Shown here: piece by piece, positions 17,855-27,075 of the stretch
How the letters are laid out: every line of letters starts with the position of its first letter
How positions within the stretch are numbered: the stretch's first letter is position 1
NCBI RefSeq assembly: GCF_000455825.1
Contig: NZ_ATAO01000135.1
Span: 35,572-99,571 of the forward strand
Source of the DNA: Microbacterium maritypicum MF109
GTDB taxonomy: Bacteria; Actinomycetota; Actinomycetes; Actinomycetales; Microbacteriaceae
DNA: 64,000 nt
Direction of reading: 5' to 3'
Translations under genes and position numbers: made by a program
Notes under the pieces: generated by a model
Told to the model about the DNA's origin: nothing
What the model saw: the letters and a program-made list of their open reading frames with translations, nothing else
The model's database searches: none

Positions 17855-19455
17855 GAGGACTCCTTGACGGTGAAACGAAGACGCACTCCCGGAGCCAGTT
17901 GACCGGCGAGGTCGAGGCTGCGGTCCGTGAGGGCGCCGATGATGGGGTATCCCCCGGTGAGCGGATGATCCGGCAGGAACAGGACGGGCTGCCCATCGGG
18001 CGGCACCTGGACGGCCCCCGTGACAGCACCCTCGCTCGGCAGTTCGCCACCGACCGCGCGCTCCAGGGGCACCTCCCCCTGGAGCCTGATGCCGACGCGA
18101 TCCGAACGCGGCGTGACGGTCCACTCCTGTCCGGTGAGGGTCGCGAGCGCGTGCCCCGTGAACCAGTCGTCCCGAGGGCCGAGCGTGATCTCGAGGTCGA
18201 CGAGCTCTCCCGCGGCAGGGAGCTCGCGCGGCAGCGCATCGGGCTCGACGGGATGCGGCGCCGCGCCGCCCACCGGGACGACGGCACCCGCCACGAGCGC
18301 TTCCGGGCCGAGCCCGGCGAGGGTGTCCGCCGCACGGCTGCCCAGCGCGGGCACCGCATCCAGGCCTCCTCGCACGGCGACGACGTAGCGCAGCCCGCGC
18401 TCGGGGTGACCGAGGGTCAGTTCGTCGCCGTCGACGGTGGCGAAGGGCTCACCGTGCGCCACGGAACGAACGGTGCCGCCGACCTCGGTCAGGCGGAGCG
18501 CGCCGATCGCGCCGGCGACCGCGGCGACGCCGGCTCCCCGGAATCGCAGGACGGCTCCGCCGACGCTCTCGAGCACCGCGGCGTCGCGTGCATTGCCCAC
18601 GGCACGGTTCGCGTCGTGCATGGCCCGGCGGTCCGCAGCCCCGGATGCCGAGACGCCGAGTGCCGCATAGCTCGGGCGCCCGGCGTCCTGCACGAGCAGC
18701 TGCAGCGACGGGCGGACCACCTCGACGGCAGCTCCCGCGCCGAAACCCAGACCATCCGCATCCGTCGCGGAGTGTTGCGCCGCGACGCGCGGTGCGTGCG
18801 TCGGGTCGTCTCCGTTTCGGCCCGGGTGACCGCCCTCCAGCCGAGCGGCCTCCCGCACCTGCGCGAACCGCACCGCCGTCCCGGGCGACAGCAGCGCGGG
18901 CGGGTTCCGCTCGATGTCCCACATCACGGCATCCGTGCGTCCGATGAGCTGCCATCCCCCCGGGCTCTCGCGCGGGTAGACGCCGGTGAACTGCCCGGCG
19001 AGCGCGACCGAGCCGGCGGGCACGCGTGTGCGCGGCGACGATCGGCGCGGCACGTCGAACAGGGGATCGCTGCTCACGACGTATCCGAAGCCGGGGGCGA
19101 AACCGGAGAACGCCACCCGCCAGTCCGCGGCGAGGTGCCTGTTGACGAGTTCCTCCGCCGAGACGCCCAACAGCGATGCCGCCTCGTCGAGGTCTTCGCC
19201 GTCGTATCGCACCGGTACGGTGACCTCGCCGGTGCCCGGCGGATGCGCGGTGTCGATCTCGGTCGCGGCCAGCACCGCTGAGAGATCGGCGGCCGAGACC
19301 CGGACCGGATCGAAGCGCACGAGCACGGTGCGGGCGCCGGGGATGCGCTCGACGATGCCGGGCACGCCCTCCCACGCGAGGTTCAGGCGCATCGCCTCGT
19401 CGAGGTCGGATGCCTCGACGAGGAGAGCGTGATCGGATGCCGTGAGGATGCGCAT
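17851..19455 (-). CDS. Fused 5-oxoprolinase subunits B and C (KipI-KipA)
   Basis: A 534-residue fusion. The N-terminal half (about 1-215) is PxpB/KipI with FSGFAPGFGYVVSSDPLF and RTRVPAGSVALAGQFTGVYPRESPGGWQLIG. The C-terminal half (about 235-530) is PxpC/KipA, with VVRPSLQLLVQDAGRPSYAALGVSASGAAD and FLPDHPLTGGYPIIGALT. With PxpA these proteins hydrolyse 5-oxoproline to glutamate at the cost of ATP. The start at 19455 overlaps the upstream DUF1445 stop by one base (TGATG). The homology to carboxyltransferase domains explains the next-door biotin protein. Confidence 0.93.
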   Translation of the reverse strand: MRILTASDHALLVEASDLDEAMRLNLAWEGVPGIVERIPGARTVLVRFDPVRVSAADLSAVLAATEIDTAHPPGTGEVTVPVRYDGEDLDEAASLLGVSAEELVNRHLAADWRVAFSGFAPGFGYVVSSDPLFDVPRRSSPRTRVPAGSVALAGQFTGVYPRESPGGWQLIGRTDAVMWDIERNPPALLSPGTAVRFAQVREAARLEGGHPGRNGDDPTHAPRVAAQHSATDADGLGFGAGAAVEVVRPSLQLLVQDAGRPSYAALGVSASGAADRRAMHDANRAVGNARDAAVLESVGGAVLRFRGAGVAAVAGAIGALRLTEVGGTVRSVAHGEPFATVDGDELTLGHPERGLRYVVAVRGGLDAVPALGSRAADTLAGLGPEALVAGAVVPVGGAAPHPVEPDALPRELPAAGELVDLEITLGPRDDWFTGHALATLTGQEWTVTPRSDRVGIRLQGEVPLERAVGGELPSEGAVTGAVQVPPDGQPVLFLPDHPLTGGYPIIGALTDRSLDLAGQLAPGVRLRFTVKESS

Positions 19456-20255
19456 CAGACGAGGTACTCCGCATCCGGAACATCGGTGATGAACATGTAC
19501 CCGGGCGCGTGCGTGATCGCGAACGGCGGCCTCGAGGCCATGATCGCGGCCTGCGGGGTGACACCGCAGGCCCAGAAGACGGGCACTTCGCCGTCGCGCA
19601 CCTCGGGAGCATCCCCGAAGTCGGGATGCGCCAGGTCGTGGATGCCGAGCGATGCCGGGTCGCCGATGTGCACCGGAGCACCGTGCACCGCGGGAGTGCG
19701 GCCGGAGATCTGCACGGCATCCGCGACGCGAGCCGCGGGGATCGGACGCATCGAGACGACCATCTCTCCGCGCAGTCGTCCGGCGGGCGCGCACGACACG
19801 GAGGTGCGGTACATGGGCACGTTCCGGCCGAGCTCCTGATGGCGGATCGGGATCCCTGCCTGTACGAGTCCGGATTCGAAGGTGAAGCTGCATCCGATGA
19901 GGAAAGCCACGAGGTCGGGATGCTCCGCCCAGGCCGCGGTCGCGTCGGCGACCTCCTCGACCAGTTCCCCGTCGCGCCAGATGCGGTACCGGCCGATGTC
20001 AGTGCGGATGTCGCTGCCGGGCGCGAGCCGTGACTCCACCGCGCCCTGCTCGATCACCTCGAGCACCGGGCACGGCTTCGGGTTCCGCTGCGCGAAGAGC
20101 AGCGTCTCGAAGGCCCAGTCGGCCGGCACCGCGATGAGGTTCGCCTGGGTCAGCCCGACCGCGACTCCGCTGGTCGGCTCGGCGTGACCGGCCCGGATCG
20201 CGGCGCGAGCAGCGCGTGCGTCGGCGAGTTGGTCGGCGGTGGCGAGAACGGTCAT
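19455..20255 (-). CDS. DUF1445 (D-glutamate cyclase-like, YcsI) family protein
   Basis: A 266-residue protein of the YcsI/DUF1445 family, annotated as putative hydro-lyase; a mammalian member (DGLUCY) converts D-glutamate to 5-oxo-D-proline. Signature pieces are [48 protein letters not shown] and [15 protein letters not shown]. Start ATG 20255 is one base after the PxpA stop. Its place between pxpA and pxpBC mirrors ycsI in the Bacillus subtilis ycsF-ycsG-ycsI-kipI-kipA cluster, so a role in 5-oxoproline or glutamate-derivative turnover is likely. Confidence 0.88.
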   Translation of the reverse strand: MTVLATADQLADARAARAAIRAGHAEPTSGVAVGLTQANLIAVPADWAFETLLFAQRNPKPCPVLEVIEQGAVESRLAPGSDIRTDIGRYRIWRDGELVEEVADATAAWAEHPDLVAFLIGCSFTFESGLVQAGIPIRHQELGRNVPMYRTSVSCAPAGRLRGEMVVSMRPIPAARVADAVQISGRTPAVHGAPVHIGDPASLGIHDLAHPDFGDAPEVRDGEVPVFWACGVTPQAAIMASRPPFAITHAPGYMFITDVPDAEYLV

Positions 20256-20256
20256 G

Positions 20257-21021
20257 TCAGGCGCCCGCGAACGGGGCGATCGTGATTCCCGCCTCCTGCA
20301 GCATCCGCTTGGTCTCCGCGGCCATGGCCACCGAGCCGGGACTGTCGCCGTGCACGCAGATCGACTGCGCGACCACGGGCACATCGGTGCCGTCGATCGC
20401 ACGGATCACGCCGTCGGCGGCGAGGCGCACCATGCGCTCGGCGACCGCTGCCGGGTCGTGCAGCACCGCGCCCTCCTCGGTGCGCGAGACGAGCTGCCCG
20501 TCGGGCTGATACGCGCGGTCCGCGAACGCCTCGGCGGCGACGGCGAGCCCTGCCCGCTCGGCCACGTCGAGCACGACGCCTCCGGAGAGCCCGAGCAGCA
20601 CCAGACCAGGGTCGATCGCGCGGATCGCGGCCACGACGTCCTTCGACTGCCGCTCGTCGCGGGCGATCGTGTTGTAGAGAGCGCCGTGCGGCTTGACGTA
20701 CGAGACCCGGCCGCCGACCGCGGAGGCGAGCCCGATGAGCGCACCGAGCTGGTACTCGACGTGCGCCTGCAGCGTGGCCGAGTCGATGTCGACCTTCGTG
20801 CGTCCGAAGTTCTCGTAGTCGCGGTAACCGGGGTGCGCGCCGATCACCACGCCGTCCGCCACGGCAGCCGCGAGCGTCTCGCGGATCCCCTCGGGGCTGC
20901 CGGCATGGAAACCGCACGACACGTTCGCGCTCGTGACGAGGCGGAGCATGCTCGCGTCGTCGCTGACGATCCGGTCGGCGACGTTCTCGCCGAGGTCCGA
21001 GTTCAGGTCGATCGATGTCAT
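20257..21021 (-). CDS. pxpA: 5-oxoprolinase subunit A
   Basis: LamB/YcsF family, 254 residues. The conserved opening [38 protein letters not shown], broken here at several points by ordinary substitutions, and [11 protein letters not shown] and [22 protein letters not shown] segments are all present. It is the hydrolase-type subunit of the ATP-dependent 5-oxoprolinase. It starts five bases after the NRAMP-like gene stop and is followed immediately by the DUF1445 gene, so all five genes look like one transcript. Confidence 0.94.
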   Translation of the reverse strand: MTSIDLNSDLGENVADRIVSDDASMLRLVTSANVSCGFHAGSPEGIRETLAAAVADGVVIGAHPGYRDYENFGRTKVDIDSATLQAHVEYQLGALIGLASAVGGRVSYVKPHGALYNTIARDERQSKDVVAAIRAIDPGLVLLGLSGGVVLDVAERAGLAVAAEAFADRAYQPDGQLVSRTEEGAVLHDPAAVAERMVRLAADGVIRAIDGTDVPVVAQSICVHGDSPGSVAMAAETKRMLQEAGITIAPFAGA

Positions 21022-21025
21022 GCGA

Positions 21026-22303
21026 TCACGCTCCGATTCCGAGGAAGGCGAAGATGGGGCCGACCGAGACGATACCCATGTACCAGGTGAGCAGCGTCAC
21101 GAGCGTACCGGCGACGAGCAGCCACATCGGGTACTTCTTCGAGCCGAGCAGGTCGCGACGGAACCAGCCGATGTACATGAACACCGTGAGTCCGATCGGC
21201 AGGATCAGGCCGTTGAAGCCGCCGACGAACACGAGGATCGCCGCAGGAGCGGTACCGATCGAGAGGTACACCGCCAGCGACACCACGATGAACGCGACGG
21301 TCGCGAGCTGCAGCGGCCACCCGCCCTTGAGCTTCGTGGTGAAGGTGGAGAGGAAGGTGGCGGAGGTGTAGGCCGCACCGATGACCGAGCTGATCGCCGC
21401 GGCCCAGAAGATCGCACCGAAGATGCGGAGGCCGGCGTCGCCGAGCACCGCGCCGAACGCCTGACCCGCGGGGTTCGCGCCCTGCCCGGAGAGGTCGAGC
21501 GTGACGCCGGAGGCCACGACGCCGAGGATCGCGAGGAACAGGACGTAGCGCATCACGCCGGTGACGAGGATGCCGTTGGTCGCCGCACGCATGACGGGGC
21601 CGGCGTGCTCCGGTCCGGTGTGTCCCGAGTCGAGGTAGCGGTGGGCGCCGGAGTACGTGATGTATCCGCCGACGGTGCCGCCGACGATGGTGGTGATGGT
21701 GGCGAAGTTCAGCTCGTCGGGCACGAAGGTCTGGCGCAGCGCCTCGCCGATCGGCGGCTGGGCGATCACGGCCACGACCACGGTCATGACGATCATGGCG
21801 ATTCCCAGCACGACCAGCACGATGTCCATCACGGGGCCCGCCTTCTTCACCAGGAAGATGATGATCGCGAGGGCCGCGGTGACCATGCCGCCGAGCTTGG
21901 GGTCGATGCCGAGCAGGGCGTTGAGTCCCAGTCCGCCACCGGCGATGTTCCCGATGTTGAAGGCCAGCCCGCCGATCACGACGAGCACGGCGATCAGGTG
22001 TCCGGAGAAGGGGATGGCGCTGTTCGCGAGTTCGCCGGCGCGCTTGCCGGACGAGGTGATCATGCGCCAGACGTTCAGCTGCACCGCGATGTCGACGAGG
22101 ATCGAGATGAGGATCGCGAACGCGAAGGCGGCCCCCATCGTCGCTGTGAACGTGGCGGTCTGCGTGATGAAGCCGGGGCCGATGGCGCTGGTGGCCATGA
22201 GGAAGATCGCGCCGATGACGGCACTGCGGCCCGCGCGCTTCTTGGCGGACGAGAGGCGGGCTTCGTCCTCCGGGGAGAGGGAGGCGGTGGTCTGCTCTGA
22301 CAT
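21026..22303 (-). CDS. NRAMP-like membrane transporter (YcsG family)
   Basis: A 425-residue membrane protein with about eleven hydrophobic helices. [19 protein letters not shown] replaces the canonical NRAMP helix 1 motif DPGN, so metal binding is doubtful, and the protein fits the YcsG branch that travels with pxpA. It may import 5-oxoproline or a related compound rather than metal. Start 22303 was taken as the first residue of a short acidic tail before the membrane part; 22318 is an alternative, and neither has a strong ribosome site. It is the first gene of the operon and divergent from the GntR regulator. Confidence 0.82.
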   Translation of the reverse strand: MSEQTTASLSPEDEARLSSAKKRAGRSAVIGAIFLMATSAIGPGFITQTATFTATMGAAFAFAILISILVDIAVQLNVWRMITSSGKRAGELANSAIPFSGHLIAVLVVIGGLAFNIGNIAGGGLGLNALLGIDPKLGGMVTAALAIIIFLVKKAGPVMDIVLVVLGIAMIVMTVVVAVIAQPPIGEALRQTFVPDELNFATITTIVGGTVGGYITYSGAHRYLDSGHTGPEHAGPVMRAATNGILVTGVMRYVLFLAILGVVASGVTLDLSGQGANPAGQAFGAVLGDAGLRIFGAIFWAAAISSVIGAAYTSATFLSTFTTKLKGGWPLQLATVAFIVVSLAVYLSIGTAPAAILVFVGGFNGLILPIGLTVFMYIGWFRRDLLGSKKYPMWLLVAGTLVTLLTWYMGIVSVGPIFAFLGIGA

Positions 22304-22367
22304 GCGGGGGGTTCCCATCGTCGTTGGTGGGTGTCGGGTGACCCCCAGTGTAGAACGGATAGGCATT

Positions 22368-22382
22368 GATTGTTCAACAATC
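22368..22382. promoter_or_regulatory. Probable GntR/FCD operator
   Basis: GATTGTT-C-AACAATC is a perfect 15-base palindrome between the divergent NRAMP-like and GntR genes. The TTGTTCAACAA core is the kind of site bound by FadR/FCD-type GntR proteins, and it overlaps a -35-like TTGAAC of the pxp operon. Confidence 0.65.
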
Positions 22383-22475
22383 GTGTTACGGCCGTGCTAC
22401 AGAACGGTTGCTTTCGTGTGATTTCCCTCCTGCGACCGCAGACGATGCCGCGGCTCCGCCGCCTACGATGAAGGC

Positions 22476-23114
22476 ATGAACCAGCAGGGCCCGCTCGCCG
22501 ACGTCCTCCGTCAGCGCATCATCGACGGCGACTTCGCGCCGGGGTCACGACTCTCGGAATCAGCCCTCGCCGAGCAGTTCGACGTCTCGCGCAACACGCT
22601 TCGCGAAGCCTTCCGTGTGCTCGCCGAGCAGGGCCTCGTCGAGCACATCCCCCACCGCGGGGTCTCGGTGGCGTCACCGACCATCGCCGACGTGATCGAC
22701 ATCTATCGGGCCCGCCGCGTGATCGAATGCACCGCACTGCGCCAGTCCGAGCCCGAGCACCCCGCCGTGCAGCTCATGCGCGAAGCCCTGGCCGAGGCCG
22801 AGGAGCAGCTGCCGCACGAGGATTGGCGACGTATCGGCAGCGCGAACATGGCCTTCCACGACGCGATCGTCGCCCTCGCCGACAGCGCACGGCTCGCCCG
22901 CACCTACCGCGATGTCGCCGCCGAGCTGCGTCTCGTCTTCCTCGAGATCGACGAGCCGAGGTCGCTGCACGAGCCGTACGTCCGTCGAAACCGCGCGGTG
23001 CTCACGGCTCTGCTGGAACAGGGACCCGAAGCCGCTGCGGAAGAACTCGAGCGCTACCTCACCGCATCGGAGCGCAGTGTCCTGGGGGCTTTCGCCCGCA
23101 TGGGCCACGCCTGA
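22476..23114 (+). CDS. GntR-family regulator (FadR subfamily, FCD domain)
   Basis: A 212-residue GntR regulator: winged helix at 8-72 (LRQRIIDGDFAPGSRLSESALAEQF, then NTLREAFRVLAEQGLVEH) and an all-helical FCD ligand domain with DIYRARRVIECTALR and FHDAIVALADSARL, including metal-binding Asp/His positions. ATG 22476 is preceded at six bases by TACGAT (22464-22469), so it is probably leaderless. Divergence from the 5-oxoproline operon around a matching palindrome makes it the probable repressor of that operon, replacing the IclR-type KipR of Bacillus. Confidence 0.92.
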   Translation: MNQQGPLADVLRQRIIDGDFAPGSRLSESALAEQFDVSRNTLREAFRVLAEQGLVEHIPHRGVSVASPTIADVIDIYRARRVIECTALRQSEPEHPAVQLMREALAEAEEQLPHEDWRRIGSANMAFHDAIVALADSARLARTYRDVAAELRLVFLEIDEPRSLHEPYVRRNRAVLTALLEQGPEAAAEELERYLTASERSVLGAFARMGHA

Positions 23115-23349
23115 CCCCCGACGTCTCGCCGGGACGCACACCACCTTCGACCAGAACGACGTTCGGTATTTTTGACCTGAGTGCATAAATCTGTGAACGT
23201 GCCGGGAGATGCCTTGCCATCGCGTGAGAGCCATGCTTACCGTGAGCGCACTTCGACAGGATCGGCTGCGCAGAGTTGCTCACCTTTCCGCCGGGGGCCG
23301 CGTGCCGAGGGGGCGCGCGGAATCGTTCAGATCGAAAAGGACTACTACT

Positions 23350-24168
23350 TTGCGACTCACGAGAAAACTGGCGTTCGCCGCTACCGCGGCTGCTGCGCTC
23401 TGCCTCGGCACGGTCATCCCCGCTGCCGCGAATTCCGCACCCGACGCCGATGACATCCCCACCTTCCAGGAGTTCGAGGCGTCGACTTACCGAGACGTCG
23501 ACGGTGCCTACGTCGTCAACGGAGACGAGGTGATCTCCAACCAGGGCGAACTGCGTTCGTTCTACGAGCAGCTCCTCGGCGCCGACCCCGTGACCAACGG
23601 TCTCATCGTCAACACCGTCAACAGCATCGACGACAAGTGGTCCGACGCGCAGGTGGCCAACCTCACCTATTGCGTCAGCACCGCCTTCGGTGCACGTCAC
23701 GCCGACGTCGTGAACGCGATGGAAAGCGGTGCTGCCCTCTGGGAAGCCGCATCCTCGAAGATCGACTTCATCTACGACAGCAGCGCCGATGCCAACTGCA
23801 CGACGCGCAACAACGCCGTCCTGTTCTCGGTGGAGCCGGTGCAGACGACGCAGTACATCGCCAGGGCCTTCTTCCCGAGCACCGCACCGCGTCTGCAGAA
23901 CGTCCTCATCGATGACTCGATCTGGACCCCCGGCTCGTCCTGGACCCCGACGAACGTGCTCGGCCATGAACTGGGCCACGTGCTCGGCTTCCGCCACGAG
24001 CACACCCGCCCGGAGGCCGGCACCTGCTTCGAGGACAACAACTGGCGTCCTCTGACGCCGTACGACTCCTCGTCGATCATGCACTACCCGCAGTGCAACG
24101 GATCGTCCGACGACCTGTCGATGACGAGCGTCGACACCGCCGGAGTCGTCTCCCTCTACGGGAACTGA
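23350..24168 (+). CDS. Secreted zinc metalloprotease (HEXXHXXGFXHE), TTG start
   Basis: A 272-residue exported protease. A signal peptide (RLTRKLAFAATAAAALCLG, then AAAN cleavage zone) precedes a short propeptide-like segment and a catalytic domain with the extended zinc site HELGHVLGFRHEHTRP and a Met-turn SSIMHYPQC, as in metzincins such as the astacin and snapalysin-like groups. The start was placed at TTG 23350 because AAAAGGA lies eight bases upstream and the signal peptide begins there; the frame stays open to 23209 but encodes no signal. Cys pairs suggest disulfides. A strong terminator follows. Confidence 0.85.
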   Translation: MRLTRKLAFAATAAAALCLGTVIPAAANSAPDADDIPTFQEFEASTYRDVDGAYVVNGDEVISNQGELRSFYEQLLGADPVTNGLIVNTVNSIDDKWSDAQVANLTYCVSTAFGARHADVVNAMESGAALWEAASSKIDFIYDSSADANCTTRNNAVLFSVEPVQTTQYIARAFFPSTAPRLQNVLIDDSIWTPGSSWTPTNVLGHELGHVLGFRHEHTRPEAGTCFEDNNWRPLTPYDSSSIMHYPQCNGSSDDLSMTSVDTAGVVSLYGN

Positions 24169-24191
24169 CACCGGTCAGCACGTCGGAATCA

Positions 24192-24223
24192 GCGGGGCCC
24201 GGTCGTTCGCGACCGGGCCCCGC
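24192..24223. terminator. Terminator between convergent metalloprotease and TetR genes
   Basis: A 14-bp GC-rich stem (24192-24205 with 24210-24223) closed by a TTCG tetraloop. Confidence 0.85.
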
Positions 24224-24236
24224 GTTCGTCCGTCGT

Positions 24237-24923
24237 TCAGGCGGAGTCACCCGGCAGTTGCTCGCGCCCTCGCAGAGCCGCCGTGGCCCGCGGCCGCGGC
24301 TCACCGTCACGCAGGGGAGCCGGTGGCGCGATGGACGCCGTGGGCTCGGGGAGTCCGTACCGTCGGAACATCCAGCGGCGGGCCTCCTCGAGCGGATACG
24401 TATCGCCGAAGACGGCGGATTTCACGAAGACACCCTCGATCGTGCTGCGCAGCATCACCTCTTCGAGCGCCGGGTCCTCGGCCCCCCGCGCGCGGAAGAG
24501 GTCACGGACCGCGTCCTCCGCCGCGGTGGCGCCCGCCTCGTGCCGGGCCTCCGACTCCGCGAAGAGTCGATGCGTGGCCGGCTGCTGCTGCATCGCGAGC
24601 ACCGCGCGCTGCAGCGGTATCGCATAGGCGGTGGCCGTGAGAGCACCGTCGATCACCGCGGCGAGCATCTCGTCGGGCGTGCCCTCGACGCGGGCGAAGC
24701 CGAGCACGGTCTCGAACCAGCGATCGATCACGGCGGCGACGAGTTGCTCCTTGCCACCGAAGTGATAGTTCACGAGCCCCTGGGCGACGCCGGCACGCTT
24801 CGTGATCTCGGCGATGCTCGCCCCTGCGACGCCCCGTTCGCTGAACGTCTCGATCGCCGCCTGCAGGATGTTCTCCCTGGCACGCTCGCGGGCCAACCGG
24901 TTCTGCTCGTCGGAGCGCGCCAC
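24237..24923 (-). CDS. TetR-family transcriptional regulator
   Basis: A 228-residue TetR protein. The N-terminal helix-turn-helix (ILQAAIETFSERGVAGASIAEITKRAGVAQGLVNYHFGGKEQLVAAV, here quoted in part only as landmarks ILQAAIETFSERG and VNYHFGGKEQL) is followed by a helical ligand domain with a long C-terminal tail. GTG 24923 is used with GGAGG just upstream. It is divergent from the DUF1266 pair with a TetR-like palindrome between, so that pair is the probable target. The ligand is unknown. Confidence 0.9.
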   Translation of the reverse strand: MARSDEQNRLARERARENILQAAIETFSERGVAGASIAEITKRAGVAQGLVNYHFGGKEQLVAAVIDRWFETVLGFARVEGTPDEMLAAVIDGALTATAYAIPLQRAVLAMQQQPATHRLFAESEARHEAGATAAEDAVRDLFRARGAEDPALEEVMLRSTIEGVFVKSAVFGDTYPLEEARRWMFRRYGLPEPTASIAPPAPLRDGEPRPRATAALRGREQLPGDSA

Positions 24924-24993
24924 GTGGCATCCACCTCCTGAGTCCCGCCGGTCCGTCTTTCGAAGTCGCCCCCCTGCCGTATAGATTACTCAC

Positions 24994-25007
24994 TGAATGT
25001 TCGTTCA
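24994..25007. promoter_or_regulatory. Probable TetR operator
   Basis: TGAATGTTCGTTCA (inverted TGAA/TTCA halves, flanked by further matching bases) lies between the TetR gene and the divergent DUF1266 gene and resembles the TGAACG-type sites of many TetR regulators. Confidence 0.55.
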
Positions 25008-25048
25008 ATCTATGAACCGACACGGATTCACCCTTCCCAGGAGCACCC

Positions 25049-25921
25049 ATGCACTCTTTCGCGAGCGTCGACTTCAACAGCGTCACCTCGATCTTCGAAT
25101 GGCTCGTGAGCCAGTGGTGGGCGTGGACGATCGTCGGGGTCGTCGTGCTGTTCTTCCTCGTGATCTGGATCCTCCCGGCCGCCAAGGTCAAGGCCTCGCC
25201 CGAGCACCCCACCACCGGGGTCGAGGCCGATGAGATCGCGCTCGGCTTTCTGCAGATCGTGAACCTGCCCTCAGGCGCCTGGAACGATCCGACCGCTTCG
25301 CTCCTCGACGACCGCGAGAAGAAGGTCCTCGTCGACCAGTGGGGCGTGCACACACGAGACGAATGGCTCGCCAACATCGAGCGCCTGAGCACCGTCCGCC
25401 GCCGTCGCGAGGTATGGATGCTGTACCTCGCCGTGCGCACCGAACTCGCCCAGCGCCTCGGTCGCACGCCGAAGGCCAAGGAATGGCTCGCCGCCATCGT
25501 GCAGGAAGGCGGCGACAAGCGCGATGCACGCGCTTTCGTCACCTCGATCGAGTACGCCGAGACCGAGGTGCGCAAGCGCGTGGGCAAGGACATCGTCACC
25601 CCCGGGCTCTTCGTGAAGACCCTCGACGGCTACGGCCTGGGTCAGGCCGTGGCCATGACGACCTGGGGTGTCGCGCTCGGACACGGCGACGTGGCTGAGG
25701 CGCGCGCGATCATCCACCGCATCAACGTCGAAGGGCGCCCGGCGTTCGAATCATGGGCCGACTTCGGCCTGAGCTACATCGTGGGACGTGTCATGCACTG
25801 GACGGACGGCAACGTCGATGAGAAGTCGTTCGAGAAGTTCGGCGACGGCTGGTCCGATTTCCAGGCCGCAGCGTCCGAGAAGCGCAACGGCCCGTGGGCG
25901 ACGCTGTCATGGAGCCTGTGA
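25049..25921 (+). CDS. DUF1266 domain protein with one N-terminal membrane helix
   Basis: A 290-residue protein. Residues about 20-45 form a single hydrophobic helix (WAWTIVGVVVLFFLVIWILP), so the rest is probably cytosolic and membrane-attached. The C-terminal region WGVHTRDEWLANIERL, then AWDxGR-type segments such as LSYIVGRVMHWTDG, match DUF1266, a family without known biochemical function. The start has AGGAG seven bases upstream. It overlaps the next gene and is divergent from a TetR regulator. No catalytic residues can be named. Confidence 0.75.
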   Translation: MHSFASVDFNSVTSIFEWLVSQWWAWTIVGVVVLFFLVIWILPAAKVKASPEHPTTGVEADEIALGFLQIVNLPSGAWNDPTASLLDDREKKVLVDQWGVHTRDEWLANIERLSTVRRRREVWMLYLAVRTELAQRLGRTPKAKEWLAAIVQEGGDKRDARAFVTSIEYAETEVRKRVGKDIVTPGLFVKTLDGYGLGQAVAMTTWGVALGHGDVAEARAIIHRINVEGRPAFESWADFGLSYIVGRVMHWTDGNVDEKSFEKFGDGWSDFQAAASEKRNGPWATLSWSL

Positions 25922-26955
25922 CCGTAGACCTGGAACCGCTGCGACGGAGCGCGGGCCTGCGCGACATCCGCACCTACGAGCGCATCTGCGGGATCCCGCC
26001 GCATCGCCGGTTCCTGGTGATCCTGGTGGTCGTGCTGCTGTTCGCCGCCGCGATGCTCACCGGGCTCTGGTTCCTCGGCCGCAGCGACATCCTCACGGTC
26101 GCCCCGATCCTCGGGGTGTTCGTGATCGGGTACACCGTGCTCGCCGCCGTCGGCTTCGTCTGGTGGGCGGTCGGCCTGAGTCGCCGGGTGAAGGTCGCCG
26201 CCTTCGCCTGGGCGAACGGATGGGCGTACGCCGACACCCTCGAGCGCACCCGCCGTCCCGGGGCCGCGTTCACGCGGGTCGCGCACGGACGCGAACGTGC
26301 GGTCATCGCCTGCGACGACGACCGGATGCCGTTCGAGCTGGGCATGCATCACTCTGTCGCCCACGGACAGGAGCGCGCCACGATCCAGCGCCCCTTCGCC
26401 TTCATCGAACTGCCGCTGCCGGCATCCGTCCCGCACATCGTGCTCGCCAACCGGAAGCGCAGCATCGTCCCCACGCTCGGCCTCGGGCGTGGCGCCGCGC
26501 GCATGGATCTGGAAGGCGAGTTCGCGAAGACGTTCCGCCTCATCGTGCCGGAGGGCTATCAGCAGGACGCTCTCTACATCTTCACGCCGGATCTGATGGC
26601 CCGCGTGCTGGACCTCGGCTCCGGCGCCGAGATCGAGCTCGTGTCCGACCGTCTCTACGTGTACCTGCCGTCCGGCACACGGTTCGACCATGCCGAGACC
26701 ATGACGGCGGTGCTCACCTTGGCCGAGGAGTTCCATCGGCGCTTCGCGGTGCGCACCGAGCTGTACCGCGATGACGAGGCGGGAGGCCTCGCCGCCAGAG
26801 CAGGCGTGTCGGTCGGCCTGCGCGGCCAACGGCTGGGCGGTCGCGGGATCTCGGTGTTCGCGGTCGCCGGCACGGCCGCGGTGCTCCTGCTCTCCGCCGG
26901 CCTCACCGCCTTCTCGCTCTTCGGCGGTGACATCCTCAGCTCGCTCGTCGGCTGA
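25909..26955 (+). CDS. Membrane protein of unknown function, paired with the DUF1266 protein
   Basis: A 348-residue protein, not confidently recognised. Two adjacent hydrophobic segments (about 38-58 and 64-88) precede a roughly 200-residue soluble domain with GEFAKTFRLIVPEGYQQDALYIFTPDLM-type features (landmarks LEGEFAKTF and YIFTPDLMARVLDLG), reminiscent of DUF3137-like proteins, and a last helix near the C-terminus. It starts inside the end of the DUF1266 gene; GTG 25918, overlapping as GTGA, is an alternative start. Coupling suggests the two proteins act together at the membrane. Confidence 0.65.
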   Translation: MEPVTVDLEPLRRSAGLRDIRTYERICGIPPHRRFLVILVVVLLFAAAMLTGLWFLGRSDILTVAPILGVFVIGYTVLAAVGFVWWAVGLSRRVKVAAFAWANGWAYADTLERTRRPGAAFTRVAHGRERAVIACDDDRMPFELGMHHSVAHGQERATIQRPFAFIELPLPASVPHIVLANRKRSIVPTLGLGRGAARMDLEGEFAKTFRLIVPEGYQQDALYIFTPDLMARVLDLGSGAEIELVSDRLYVYLPSGTRFDHAETMTAVLTLAEEFHRRFAVRTELYRDDEAGGLAARAGVSVGLRGQRLGGRGISVFAVAGTAAVLLLSAGLTAFSLFGGDILSSLVG

Positions 26956-26966
26956 GCCTCAAGACC

Positions 26967-27013
26967 CACGGCTGTGGGCCTGGCCCGGAGGGGGCGCCAG
27001 GGCCACAGCCGTG
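26967..27013. terminator. Terminator between the membrane protein and cebR
   Basis: CACGGCTGTGG (26967-26977) pairs with CCACAGCCGTG (27003-27013), extended inward by GCCTGG/CCAGGGC pairing. Confidence 0.8.
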
Positions 27014-27075
27014 TTCATCCCCTCCGCGGACGCTCGCGCACCCCGACGCGGTTCGTCAGGACCGGACGTGGTCGG

